This document shows, in pieces, positions 5,633-11,945 of a stretch of DNA of 18,647 nucleotides. The DNA comes from Prolixibacteraceae bacterium. Its GTDB lineage: Bacteria; Bacteroidota; Bacteroidia; Bacteroidales; Prolixibacteraceae. The stretch covers positions 1 to 18,647 of the forward strand of contig JAGODU010000077.1 of NCBI GenBank assembly GCA_017998095.1. Reading direction: 5' to 3'. A program made the translations under genes and the position numbers. The notes under the pieces are model-generated. The model was given only the letters and a program-made list of their open reading frames with translations. It was not told the origin of the DNA and ran no database searches. Each line of letters starts with the position of its first letter. Within the stretch, counting starts at the first letter, position 1.

Positions 5633-6600
5633 CGGATGAACAAAGGCTTACCAATACCGCAGTTAAGGCATTTAGGAAGCGCTGGAGTAAGATTGTCAGA
5701 GATATTGAAGAAGGCAGAAAGGATTATGTAAGTGAGTTCTACCCGTGCTTTGAGGCAGACACATATGCAAGGCAGAAGATACTGGCAAAAAGGTTCTACG
5801 GGATTGAACACGCAAGGAAGATGGCTACTCTCAGCGAAGAAGCAATAAAGGAAAACCTCTCCTGCTATCTTCCGAAGGCCATCGAATACGCCATAAAGGA
5901 TAATGCGGATGAACCAAAAGAGCAGGAGGCCTTCATGAGAAAGCTGGTTAGCTGCGAGTATGTAATATTCCGGTCGAATCAAGGCTCACCGTTTGACCTT
6001 TTCGATGAGGATACAGATGATTTATGGGTTGCAGAATACCCGGCACGGGTTGCATACGACGACTGGTATGAAGGCTCGATAGGTGCAGGAAATACCTGCC
6101 AGACCTCCATCCTCATGAAGTCGACGGGAGAGGCGTTTACAAAAAGTGAAGTCGAGTGGCTGAAGCGCTCCATCCGGCGCAACATAGACGGCAACGACCA
6201 TTCAGCCCTCTGGTGGTTCGAATGCGAGCCGCTCGAAGACAACAAGATATGGGTCAGGATTTATGATTACTCAATAGACAAGGGGAGCTATGTGTTGGAA
6301 TTTCTTTGTGAAGCAGCTACCTTGTCTAAAAATCAACTTCAGGAATTTGTTCGTCAGACCCTTGAACATCCGTATGAAGATAAGAAAATAAAAAAGAAAC
6401 TGGGGGTCTTCAATCATTACGAATCAGTGGAAGAACTGGCATTATTTGATATTACTTGGAAATTCTTCTGGGATAATTGGGAGGCAGGGATATTAAGCGA
6501 TTATGATATCAGGACAGCAGAGGATACAATGAACCGCATCAGCGGAAGGGAAGACCGCAACTATCATACCGGCATAAACTTCGATGGTGTTGACATATAG
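5629..6600 (+). CDS. Hypothetical protein (323 aa), last gene of rightward operon
   Basis: 323 residues, no signal peptide or membrane segment, so probably cytoplasmic. I do not recognise the family. The N-terminal third (about 1-110) is helical and charged; the middle (about 115-235) is rich in aromatic and acidic residues, including WVAEYPARVAYDDWYEG and ALWWFECEPLEDNKIWVRIYDY, and reads as a mixed beta domain; the end is again helical with FDITWKFFWDNWEAG. No known catalytic motif stands out. The ATG overlaps the preceding stop (ATGA), making three coupled genes after the shared operator. From its place in the regulon it may be a partner of ARPP-1 or the exported 81-aa protein, but that is only positional inference. 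The 3' end lies next to the decayed toxin-antitoxin pair, which faces the other way. Confidence 0.7.
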   Translation: MTDEQRLTNTAVKAFRKRWSKIVRDIEEGRKDYVSEFYPCFEADTYARQKILAKRFYGIEHARKMATLSEEAIKENLSCYLPKAIEYAIKDNADEPKEQEAFMRKLVSCEYVIFRSNQGSPFDLFDEDTDDLWVAEYPARVAYDDWYEGSIGAGNTCQTSILMKSTGEAFTKSEVEWLKRSIRRNIDGNDHSALWWFECEPLEDNKIWVRIYDYSIDKGSYVLEFLCEAATLSKNQLQEFVRQTLEHPYEDKKIKKKLGVFNHYESVEELALFDITWKFFWDNWEAGILSDYDIRTAEDTMNRISGREDRNYHTGINFDGVDI

Positions 6601-6622
6601 TATAGTATGATGCAACGGGGAA

Positions 6623-6832
6623 TTAAATGCTGTTCAGCACATTTTCTATCGTTTTCAACAGAGGGGGCAGGTCTTCTTTTACGGTACGCCACACAACTTT
6701 GAGGTTTACCCTGAAATAGTCATGGATGAGTTTATTGCAAAATCGTCAAAACTTTATCCAGAAAACGGATGGCTTTTTCGGCATACTCTGCTATGTCGCT
6801 TAAGGTAATCGGTATAGTCTTTTTTCTCTCAT
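6623..6832 (-). pseudogene. Degraded HEPN (DUF86) toxin gene
   Basis: Reading the minus strand in shifting frames gives N-terminal (M)REK-DYTDYL, then SDIAEYAEKAIRFLDKV, then CNKLIHDYFRVNLKVVW followed by RTVKEDLPPLLKTIENVLNSI and a stop. These are recognisable parts of DUF86/HEPN ribonuclease toxins. At least three frame breaks occur: one in the A-run after the start, one near the TACCTTAAG, and one around the internal TGA/TAA codons at about 6740-6752. About 30-40 residues are missing between the second and third blocks. The HEPN Rx4-6H motif is damaged: the expected RN-x-LIH reads CN-x-LIH, a CGC-to-TGC change, although the AMPylatable Tyr after the His (HDY) is still present. The remnant start overlaps the MNT stop (ATGA), the normal arrangement of this toxin-antitoxin pair. 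Inactive. Confidence 0.8.
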
Positions 6833-7122
6833 GCTTGCACGACTTCGTTCAGGATGTGTTTCCCGATAGCCGGCTTCGGAGCGCTCTTCATCACGAGGTC
6901 GACTTTAATGTTAAGTTCGCTGCTCAAAAACCTCTCAAGACGGATAAACCCGAAAAGCTTTGGAGCCTTTTCAAAATCAACCAGGATATCAAGGTTGCTC
7001 TTACCTTTTTGCTTTCCTCGCACAAAGGAACCAAATATTCCCAGAGAGCTTACCCCGTATTGTTTTTGGAGCTCCGGCTTAAGCCTTTTCAGGATCTCAA
7101 TTTTTTCTTCAATACCGCTCAT
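6829..7122 (-). CDS. MNT-type nucleotidyltransferase antitoxin (orphaned)
   Basis: 97 residues, the normal length for a minimal nucleotidyltransferase antitoxin of HEPN-MNT systems, which silences its HEPN partner by transferring AMP to a Tyr. Seen: LGIFGSFVRGKQKGKSNLDI with G31-S32, the 10-residue linker, then N43-L-D45 and the DLVMKSAPKPAIGKHIL tail common to the family. The first Asp of the GSx10DxD catalytic motif is Asn here (AAC), which may reduce or abolish catalysis. The partner toxin directly downstream is a pseudogene, so selection on this gene may be relaxed. The ribosome site is weak (GGAG about 12 nt away). The IS200-like element begins roughly 30 nt upstream and has probably separated the gene from its promoter. 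Confidence 0.85.
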   Translation of the reverse strand: MSGIEEKIEILKRLKPELQKQYGVSSLGIFGSFVRGKQKGKSNLDILVDFEKAPKLFGFIRLERFLSSELNIKVDLVMKSAPKPAIGKHILNEVVQA

Positions 7123-7149
7123 TATTTATTTATTGTCTCCCTCGGAGAA

Positions 7150-7690
7150 TGAGAGAAAAACTCTCGCCTTCAGGCGAAGACTTTAGTATGCTTTCGGTAT
7201 GGAGAATTACAGGAAATCCAGCCATACAGTATATGACATTAAGTACCACATAGTATGGATTACGAAATACCGAAAGCAAATCCTTAGGGCTGACATTGCG
7301 GAGAGGTTGAGGGATTTGATAAGAGAAATTTGCAGGACAAATGATGTTGAGATAATAAAAGGGCATATCTCTAAAGACCATGTCCATCTCTTCCTTTCAG
7401 TTCCTCCCCATATATCTGTAAGTCAATTGGTAAAGTTCCTTAAAGGTAAAACATCCAGAAAGCTGCTTATGGAATTCAAAACCCTCAGCAGAACATTCTG
7501 GGGCAGACACATATGGGCAAGGGGCTACTTTGTGGCAACATCCGGTAATGTGACCGATGAAGTAATCATGAAATACATAGAACAGCAAATCTTGGAACCT
7601 CCCGATGGTGACTTCAGGGTTGATGGTGAGCTTTAGTCGGCTTACAGCCGAAACTCAAGCTACCGGCTTTAGCCGGTAGTGGTTGACTTT
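7150..7690 (+). mobile_element. IS200/IS605-family element with tnpA only
   Basis: A single-gene insertion with sub-terminal imperfect palindromes instead of terminal inverted repeats, as expected for Y1-transposase elements. Left hairpins: GAGAG-AAAAA-CTCTC (7151-7165) and TCGCCT-TC-AGGCGA (7164-7177). Right hairpins: TCGGCT-TAC-AGCCGA (7637-7651) and CTACCGGCT-TT-AGCCGGTAG (7660-7679). No tnpB/iscB guide-nuclease gene is linked. The exact cleavage ends are not resolvable here; limits are approximate. Confidence 0.8.
7199..7636 (+). CDS. tnpA: IS200/IS605 TnpA, Y1 HUH transposase
   Basis: 145 residues, full length for the family. TnpA cuts and rejoins single-stranded DNA at the element ends, recognising the end hairpins. 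Seen: the N-terminal YDIKYHIVWITKYRK segment, the HUH metal motif H61-V-H63 (KDHVHLFLSVPP), VSQLVKFLKGKTSR, and the catalytic Tyr in MKYIEQQ (Y126) with Q130 nearby. All catalytic residues are intact, so the element is probably still mobile. The ATG at 7199 has no strong ribosome site, which is usual for this poorly translated family. It points away from the MNT gene. Confidence 0.93.
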   Translation: MENYRKSSHTVYDIKYHIVWITKYRKQILRADIAERLRDLIREICRTNDVEIIKGHISKDHVHLFLSVPPHISVSQLVKFLKGKTSRKLLMEFKTLSRTFWGRHIWARGYFVATSGNVTDEVIMKYIEQQILEPPDGDFRVDGEL

Positions 7691-7810
7691 TAATATTGTT
7701 TAGCAAAACATTCAAAGGATTTTTGCGGCACCGCTTGGCTATATCCCTGCATATCACTTATTGTGTCTGTTCCGATATATTTGAACATGCATTGTGTTTT
7801 GAAAGAAGAA

Positions 7811-7830
7811 GCGGGGCTTAAAAGCCCCGC
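7811..7830 (-). terminator. Hairpin terminator of the HU gene
   Basis: GCGGGGCTT-AA-AAGCCCCGC, a 9-bp perfect stem directly after the HU stop; on the minus strand it is followed by TTCTTCTTTC. The symmetrical stem may also stop transcription coming out of the IS element on the plus strand. Confidence 0.75.
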
Positions 7831-7840
7831 CTGGTATCAT

Positions 7841-8164
7841 CTATTTCTTCTTGGGCTTTGCAGCAGCCTTTTTGGCAGGTTTTGCCGCCTTTCCGCTGAC
7901 TGCTTCTTTTAATGCTGAACCTGCTGTAAATTTGGGCACCTTCTTTGCGGCAATCTTTATCTCTTTGCCGGTCTGGGGGTTTCTGCCCTTTCTTGCCTTT
8001 CTCTCGGCTACGGAGAATGTTCCAAAACCAACAAAACAGACCTTCTCACCATTTGTAAGTGCGCCCTGAATGCAGCCTATTACCGCCTGGAATGCCTTAT
8101 CCGCTGCAGCCTTTGTGATCTTCGCCTCTTCTGCTACCTTTGATACAACTTCTGCCTTGTTCAT
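7841..8164 (-). CDS. HU-family nucleoid DNA-binding protein with Lys/Ala-rich tail
   Basis: 107 residues. The first 90 are a standard HU/IHF fold: MNKAEVVSKVAEEAKITKAA dimerisation helices, the GFGTFSVAERKARKGRNPQTG core with the DNA-bending arm (RNPQTGKEIKIAAKK), then FTAGSALKEAV. HU binds and bends DNA without strict sequence choice and organises the nucleoid. An extra tail of about 17 residues (GKAAKPAKKAAAKPKKK) resembles the histone H1-like extensions of some bacterial HU proteins and should increase non-specific DNA binding. AAGGAGG 8 nt before the ATG is a near-perfect ribosome site, indicating high expression. It has its own promoter (8263-8291) and terminator (7811-7830), so it is monocistronic. 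HU and IHF subunits cannot be separated with certainty here, but the sequence is closer to HU. Confidence 0.93.
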   Translation of the reverse strand: MNKAEVVSKVAEEAKITKAAADKAFQAVIGCIQGALTNGEKVCFVGFGTFSVAERKARKGRNPQTGKEIKIAAKKVPKFTAGSALKEAVSGKAAKPAKKAAAKPKKK

Positions 8165-8205
8165 CTAAACTTCCTCCTTGTAATGTGTGTTTTATATATG
8201 ATTAT

Positions 8206-8226
8206 CAGGCAACTATGCATTGCCTG
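8206..8226 (-). other. Stem-loop in HU leader
   Basis: CAGGCAA (8206-8212) and TTGCCTG (8220-8226) form a 7-bp perfect stem with a 7-nt loop, between the HU promoter and its ribosome site. It could affect mRNA stability or translation, or be a protein-binding palindrome; no further support. Confidence 0.45.
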
Positions 8227-8262
8227 TTGCGTAAGACTCTGTAGATACTGCCTTCTGTGTGG

Positions 8263-8291
8263 ATTATTAACATAAACATCAATTATGTCAA
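8263..8291 (-). promoter_or_regulatory. HU promoter
   Basis: On the minus strand TTGACA (8291-8286), 17-nt spacer, AATAAT (8268-8263). The consensus -35 and correct spacing fit a strong housekeeping promoter; leader of about 90 nt before the HU start. Confidence 0.65.
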
Positions 8292-8736
8292 GGAAATTGT
8301 GGGGGAATGGCATTTAATGAAAGTTTTTGTAAGATGAGAAGAAAACTTAAGGGTTACGGCTTCGCCTTTTTGGATGAAGATCAAATGGTATTTCCGGAAT
8401 CAAATCGTTGTATATTTCACATTAAAATGTACATAAACCATTATCGAAAACATTGGACTTGTCAGTTATTGTAAACACCTACAAGTCTTTGCCCTGCGCT
8501 GTTTCGTAAGACCAAGGATTACCGACTGAAAGCTGAACTCTAAAAACCGAATTTATGAAACAACGTCCCTACCGTCAAAGATATACAATACTACAGTAAG
8601 CAAGGCCGTGATGGATAAAGAGGTTTAGATAAAACTGATAATTCAGGATCCCAACTATTTTCTCATGGATTTTAAAAAAAGAATTGAAAAGTTTTGACCT
8701 CTGGAAGGAAACAGTTAAAAGGGGCTCTTTATAATA
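8292..8736. other. Intergenic region, possible 55-codon ORF, composition boundary
   Basis: About 450 bp without a convincing gene. A 55-codon ORF at 8307-8474 (+), starting MAFNESFCKMRRKLKGYGFA, follows GTGGGGGA too closely for a normal ribosome site and matches nothing I recognise; it may be a gene remnant. No tRNA, CRISPR or clear terminator is seen. The DNA becomes clearly richer in AT across this stretch and stays so to the window end. Confidence 0.4.
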
Positions 8737-8748
8737 ATGTGCATGAAA

Positions 8749-8776
8749 TTGACAAAAAAACTGCAAGTGATAGAAT
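8749..8776 (+). promoter_or_regulatory. Promoter of TPR gene, probably leaderless
   Basis: TTGACA (8749-8754), 16-nt spacer, TAGAAT (8771-8776). Eight nt separate the -10 from the ATG at 8785, so the transcript probably starts within a few nt of that codon. This promoter lies downstream of the earlier in-frame ATGs (8737, 8743), which argues for 8785 as the start. Confidence 0.6.
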
Positions 8777-8784
8777 GTAGTCAT

Positions 8785-10281
8785 ATGGCATTATCAATTC
8801 AAAAAAAATTAATGGACTATATACTGAATTTCGTTTTGATTGCAATGGCATTTATTTTGTCCATTCCAAGTTTCACCTATGCTGAATTAAAAACCTTCAC
8901 GAAAGAATATAAATACCAAGCAAGCGAAGATGATAGCAAGCTTTCAAGCAGGACTGTTTCGCTCAGAGAGGTAAAAAGACTCCTCCTTGAAGAGCTTGGA
9001 ACTTACCTTGAGAGTATATCGGAGGTTAAAGATTTCCATCTTACAAAAGACCAGATTACCACCCTAACTGCAGGAATAGTGAGCGCTGAGGTTGTGGAAG
9101 AAAAGTGGGATGGCAAGAATTACTGGCTCAAGGCAAAAATCGCAGCAGACCCGGCTGAGGTCATTAAAGCCATTGAGACAATTCGCAAGGATAGAGAAAA
9201 GACAAAGGAGTTAGAAGAGATAAGAAAAAAAGCGGATTTACTGCTCAAAGAGAACGAACTATTAAAACAGGAATCAAAAACAGCTAAAGGTAAAAATAAA
9301 AAAAAGAAACAAAAGGAGTACAACAGCAATATAAAACGATTAAAAGCAATTGAATGGGTTGAAAAAGGTGATTCATTTATGTGGTCCTCTGAGGATTATA
9401 TTAGCCGAAGGAATAAAGCCATAGATGCATATACCGAAGCAATAAGGATAGATGCTACATACGAAGATGCTTACAGAAAGCGTGGCGAAACCTATGAATG
9501 GGACGATCCTTCAAAAGCACTAAAAGATTTTAGCAAAGCCATAATATTGAACCCTAATTCTGCTATAAACTATTACAAACGCGCTCAAACGTATCACCTC
9601 TTTTTACGTAAGTACCAACAAGCTATAAAAGATTACACCAAAGCCATAGAGTTAAAACCAGATTTTGCAGTCGCATTTTCAAGCAGAGCAGAGGTTTTTT
9701 CCCTTTTACACGATAATCAACAAGCTATAAAAGATTACACCAAAGCTATAGAGTTAACACCGTTACAAATTAGGGACAATAATCAGTATAAGTATGATAA
9801 CCCCTATTTGTTTTATTACGGTCGAGGTAATGCGTATATAGAATTACGTAATTATAAGCAAGGGTTAAAAGATTTAAATACAGCTATAGAGTTAGCCTCC
9901 CAAGCAGCAAAATACTGGAAGACGGATTATACAATATATTGTAATCTTATTTACAAAGCTCTTGCGGATGCATACCTCGATTTAGGCAATTATCAACAGG
10001 CAATAAAAAACTACGATAAAGCGATAGAAATTCATCCTCAAGAAAAATATTATTGTAATCGAGGTTTTGCATATTACAATTTAGGCAATTACAAACAAGC
10101 AATACAAGATTTTGATAAGGCTATTGAGATAGATCCAACATACGGATGGTCTTACTACGGTCGGGGCATTGCTTATCAAGCCCTGGGTAATAATATAAAA
10201 TTTATTGAAGACCTGAAAATTGCAGCAAAATTAGATCATAAACAAGCACGGGATATTTTAAGAAAAATTGGAATTGATTAG
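8785..10281 (+). CDS. Exported TPR protein with N-terminal FlgT/LPP20-like domain
   Basis: 498 residues from the start at 8785, chosen because a TTGACA/TAGAAT promoter ends just before it. A signal peptide follows (hydrophobic core VLIAMAFILSIPSF, cleavage after TYA near residue 33). Residues about 34-135 (TKEYKYQASEDDSKLSSRTV ... LRKD) are the domain often found before TPRs in exported proteins, with the DDSK/LREVKRLLLEELG and WDGKNYWLKAKI motifs. A charged coiled coil (about 135-190, ending in a Lys-rich GKNKKKKQKE run) leads to about seven or eight TPRs (A-x6-Y-x2-A-I-x-L/I-x-P type). Probably a periplasmic scaffold. It precedes the sigma/CHAT cluster in the same direction but has a separate promoter and a 174-bp gap, so membership in that system is uncertain. 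Confidence 0.8.
   Translation: MALSIQKKLMDYILNFVLIAMAFILSIPSFTYAELKTFTKEYKYQASEDDSKLSSRTVSLREVKRLLLEELGTYLESISEVKDFHLTKDQITTLTAGIVSAEVVEEKWDGKNYWLKAKIAADPAEVIKAIETIRKDREKTKELEEIRKKADLLLKENELLKQESKTAKGKNKKKKQKEYNSNIKRLKAIEWVEKGDSFMWSSEDYISRRNKAIDAYTEAIRIDATYEDAYRKRGETYEWDDPSKALKDFSKAIILNPNSAINYYKRAQTYHLFLRKYQQAIKDYTKAIELKPDFAVAFSSRAEVFSLLHDNQQAIKDYTKAIELTPLQIRDNNQYKYDNPYLFYYGRGNAYIELRNYKQGLKDLNTAIELASQAAKYWKTDYTIYCNLIYKALADAYLDLGNYQQAIKNYDKAIEIHPQEKYYCNRGFAYYNLGNYKQAIQDFDKAIEIDPTYGWSYYGRGIAYQALGNNIKFIEDLKIAAKLDHKQARDILRKIGID
9613..9760 (+). repeat. Recently duplicated TPR helix-coding repeat
   Basis: Two copies of a roughly 44-nt stretch (9616-9659 and 9718-9761) encoding QQAIKDYTKAIEL differ at about two positions, including third codon bases. 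Other TPR units in this gene are far more divided, so the copies arose by recent duplication or gene conversion. Confidence 0.6.
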
Positions 10282-10356
10282 TGTAATAAGCTACTACAGG
10301 GGATAATCATATTCAAAACATTACTAAAATTGTATGTTTAATCGAACTGAAAAATA

Positions 10357-10385
10357 TTGACAATACGCTTTTATTACAAGATAAT
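10357..10385 (+). promoter_or_regulatory. Promoter of the sigma factor / CHAT operon
   Basis: TTGACA (10357-10362), 17-nt spacer, GATAAT (10380-10385); near-consensus sigma-70 type. Predicted start near 10392, leader of about 64 nt to the sigma gene. A housekeeping promoter implies basal expression of the whole system. Confidence 0.65.
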
Positions 10386-10455
10386 GGAAATATATAATCA
10401 TATATATTGCAAATTACCTTGTAAAAAACTTGTATTTTACTTTGCCAACTAAGGA

Positions 10456-11247
10456 ATGGATAAAAAATATAAAGAAGATTATCAATTTATAAGAGCAGTT
10501 TGCGACGCAATTCAAGGGAGAGATGTTGAAAAGAAAAACCGTCTTTTAAATATTTTATATATCAGATACCATGAAATAATACACAACTTTATTGCAAAAT
10601 TGTTATGGCTTTATTCAAACACACATCTTAACGAAACCGAAAGAACTAAGCTCAAAGATATTGAAGGGGATATTGAAAATGATTTTCTTGTTGCAATCCT
10701 ATCAGATGAATCTCGAATCTTGAGCAACTACGAGGGAAACTCGAGTTTTAAAACTTACCTGTATTCTGTTGTAAAGAATTTTCTTAAGCAAAGAATAATT
10801 GAAATGGTATCCCTTTTGCGTCGGGAAAGCATCCCTATAGACAATTTATGCTATTCTACTGAAGATTTTAATGAGAAAGATGATACAATCGAATGTTTGT
10901 CGCTTAAATTAGCACATCTTCCCGAAACAAGGATGGTAACTTACGTGGACGAAAACCCTGAAGAAAACATTATCCAAAAAGAAAAGGAAATAAACGATAA
11001 TATCAAAAAACAGGCTTTGGCAGCAGCAATACTCCAATTGTCTTTCTATTATCCTGACGATGCAAGGCATATTATTATGGATCTTTGCGGGCTAAAGAGA
11101 AAAGACATTGCCGCAAAACTCGATATTGCTGTCAATACTCTGAACAAGCGACTCACTCGTTCACCGTATGGGGCATACGAAAAGCTCAAGAAAATAATAA
11201 GAGCAATCTTGCTTAAGGATTACAAAATTGATGTTGATTGTATGTAA
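10456..11247 (+). CDS. ECF-like (sigma-70 family) RNA polymerase sigma factor
   Basis: 263 residues, somewhat longer than a typical 180-200 aa ECF factor. Region 2 is about residues 26-115: a helical LLNILYIRYHEIIHNFIAKL core and the conserved ILSNYEGNSSFKTYLYSVVK segment (region 2.3/2.4 style), ending in KQRI. A charged linker (about 120-180) follows. Region 4 (about 190-250) has the helix-turn-helix LKRKDIAAKLDIAVNTLNKR that contacts the -35. Regions 1 and 3 are absent, as in ECF factors. The ATG at 10456 is immediately preceded by AAGGA, closer than ideal. First gene of a likely operon: 57 bp to the next gene, then an overlap region, then 65 bp to the CHAT gene. The zinc-finger protein at 11946 is the natural anti-sigma candidate. 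Target promoters cannot be read from this window. Confidence 0.82.
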   Translation: MDKKYKEDYQFIRAVCDAIQGRDVEKKNRLLNILYIRYHEIIHNFIAKLLWLYSNTHLNETERTKLKDIEGDIENDFLVAILSDESRILSNYEGNSSFKTYLYSVVKNFLKQRIIEMVSLLRRESIPIDNLCYSTEDFNEKDDTIECLSLKLAHLPETRMVTYVDENPEENIIQKEKEINDNIKKQALAAAILQLSFYYPDDARHIIMDLCGLKRKDIAAKLDIAVNTLNKRLTRSPYGAYEKLKKIIRAILLKDYKIDVDCM

Positions 11248-11304
11248 AAAGGTATGTCACAAAAAAGAATCTAAAACGACCAATATATTGAAGGCTGGCT
11301 TACC

Positions 11305-11916
11305 ATGAGTGGCAATGATCGGTATCATTCATTTTCCACGAGGTGTGCTGCTTTAAGTATTGATTTCTTGATATTTAAAAATGAGAGAGGTCTTCGCTAT
11401 CATACAGTGAAACACCTCTTTGCTGAAGAAGAGTGGAAAAAGGCATGGTTTAGATGCGAGGGAGGGGCGTTTACTCTTAAAAAAATGATTTCTGCAAAGA
11501 AAAAACTCAAAGAAAAGGGTTGTCCATATTATCTATACAATGCCGAAAACCCTCCATGCCATGTTTGCCGCTTCTTTGAACTTTGGTGCAAAGACATTGT
11601 GAAAAACTGGGATAACCATTATGTTAATATTATTAAACAGGCAATTGCTACTGGTCTTAGTTTACCTCGGTTTGTATATTATTTATCTCATAAATCCATA
11701 AATTCTCACAGCATGAGGACTATATTAATTGCATCCCCTTTTCCTGTTGCATTTATTGTTTGTCAATGTCCTAAAAATTATCTATATGAAGTAAAAACTG
11801 CATATCATATACAGTTTGACCCTTATGCAAAAAAGGATATTATGAGAATGACGGATGTGTTCGATAAAGCAATTTTTTGTACGCCAGATACTTGGTTCGT
11901 AAAACTTTCGACTTAG
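11305..11916 (+). CDS. Hypothetical protein (203 aa) between sigma factor and zinc-finger protein
   Basis: No signal peptide or membrane segment; I do not recognise a family. The first half is Lys/aromatic-rich and includes a Cys cluster (PPCHVCRFFELWC, about residues 88-100), a possible metal site. The second half ends in strands PFPVAFIVCQCP and LYEVKTAYHIQFDP. The YEVKTAYHI pattern is reminiscent of the last strands of small barnase/RelE-like RNase toxins, but no catalytic set can be assigned, so this is only a weak hint. The ATG at 11305 has a poor ribosome site (GAAGG about 12 nt away). It lies 57 bp after the sigma gene in the same direction and 29 bp before the next gene, so it is very probably in the operon. 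It could be an effector, an adaptor or a substrate of the CHAT protease. Confidence 0.65.
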   Translation: MSGNDRYHSFSTRCAALSIDFLIFKNERGLRYHTVKHLFAEEEWKKAWFRCEGGAFTLKKMISAKKKLKEKGCPYYLYNAENPPCHVCRFFELWCKDIVKNWDNHYVNIIKQAIATGLSLPRFVYYLSHKSINSHSMRTILIASPFPVAFIVCQCPKNYLYEVKTAYHIQFDPYAKKDIMRMTDVFDKAIFCTPDTWFVKLST

Positions 11917-11945
11917 ACGCTCTAAGAAGCAAAAGGATCATGTTA

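Noticed and set aside
8575..8784. Minus-strand ORF upstream of the TPR gene
   Set aside because: No ribosome site or family resemblance, low-complexity hydrophobic content, and it overlaps the TPR promoter.
11877..11945. Longer N-terminus (TTG start) for the zinc-finger protein
   Set aside because: It overlaps the previous gene by 40 bp and lacks a ribosome site, whereas ATG 11946 has AAGGA at 8 nt.
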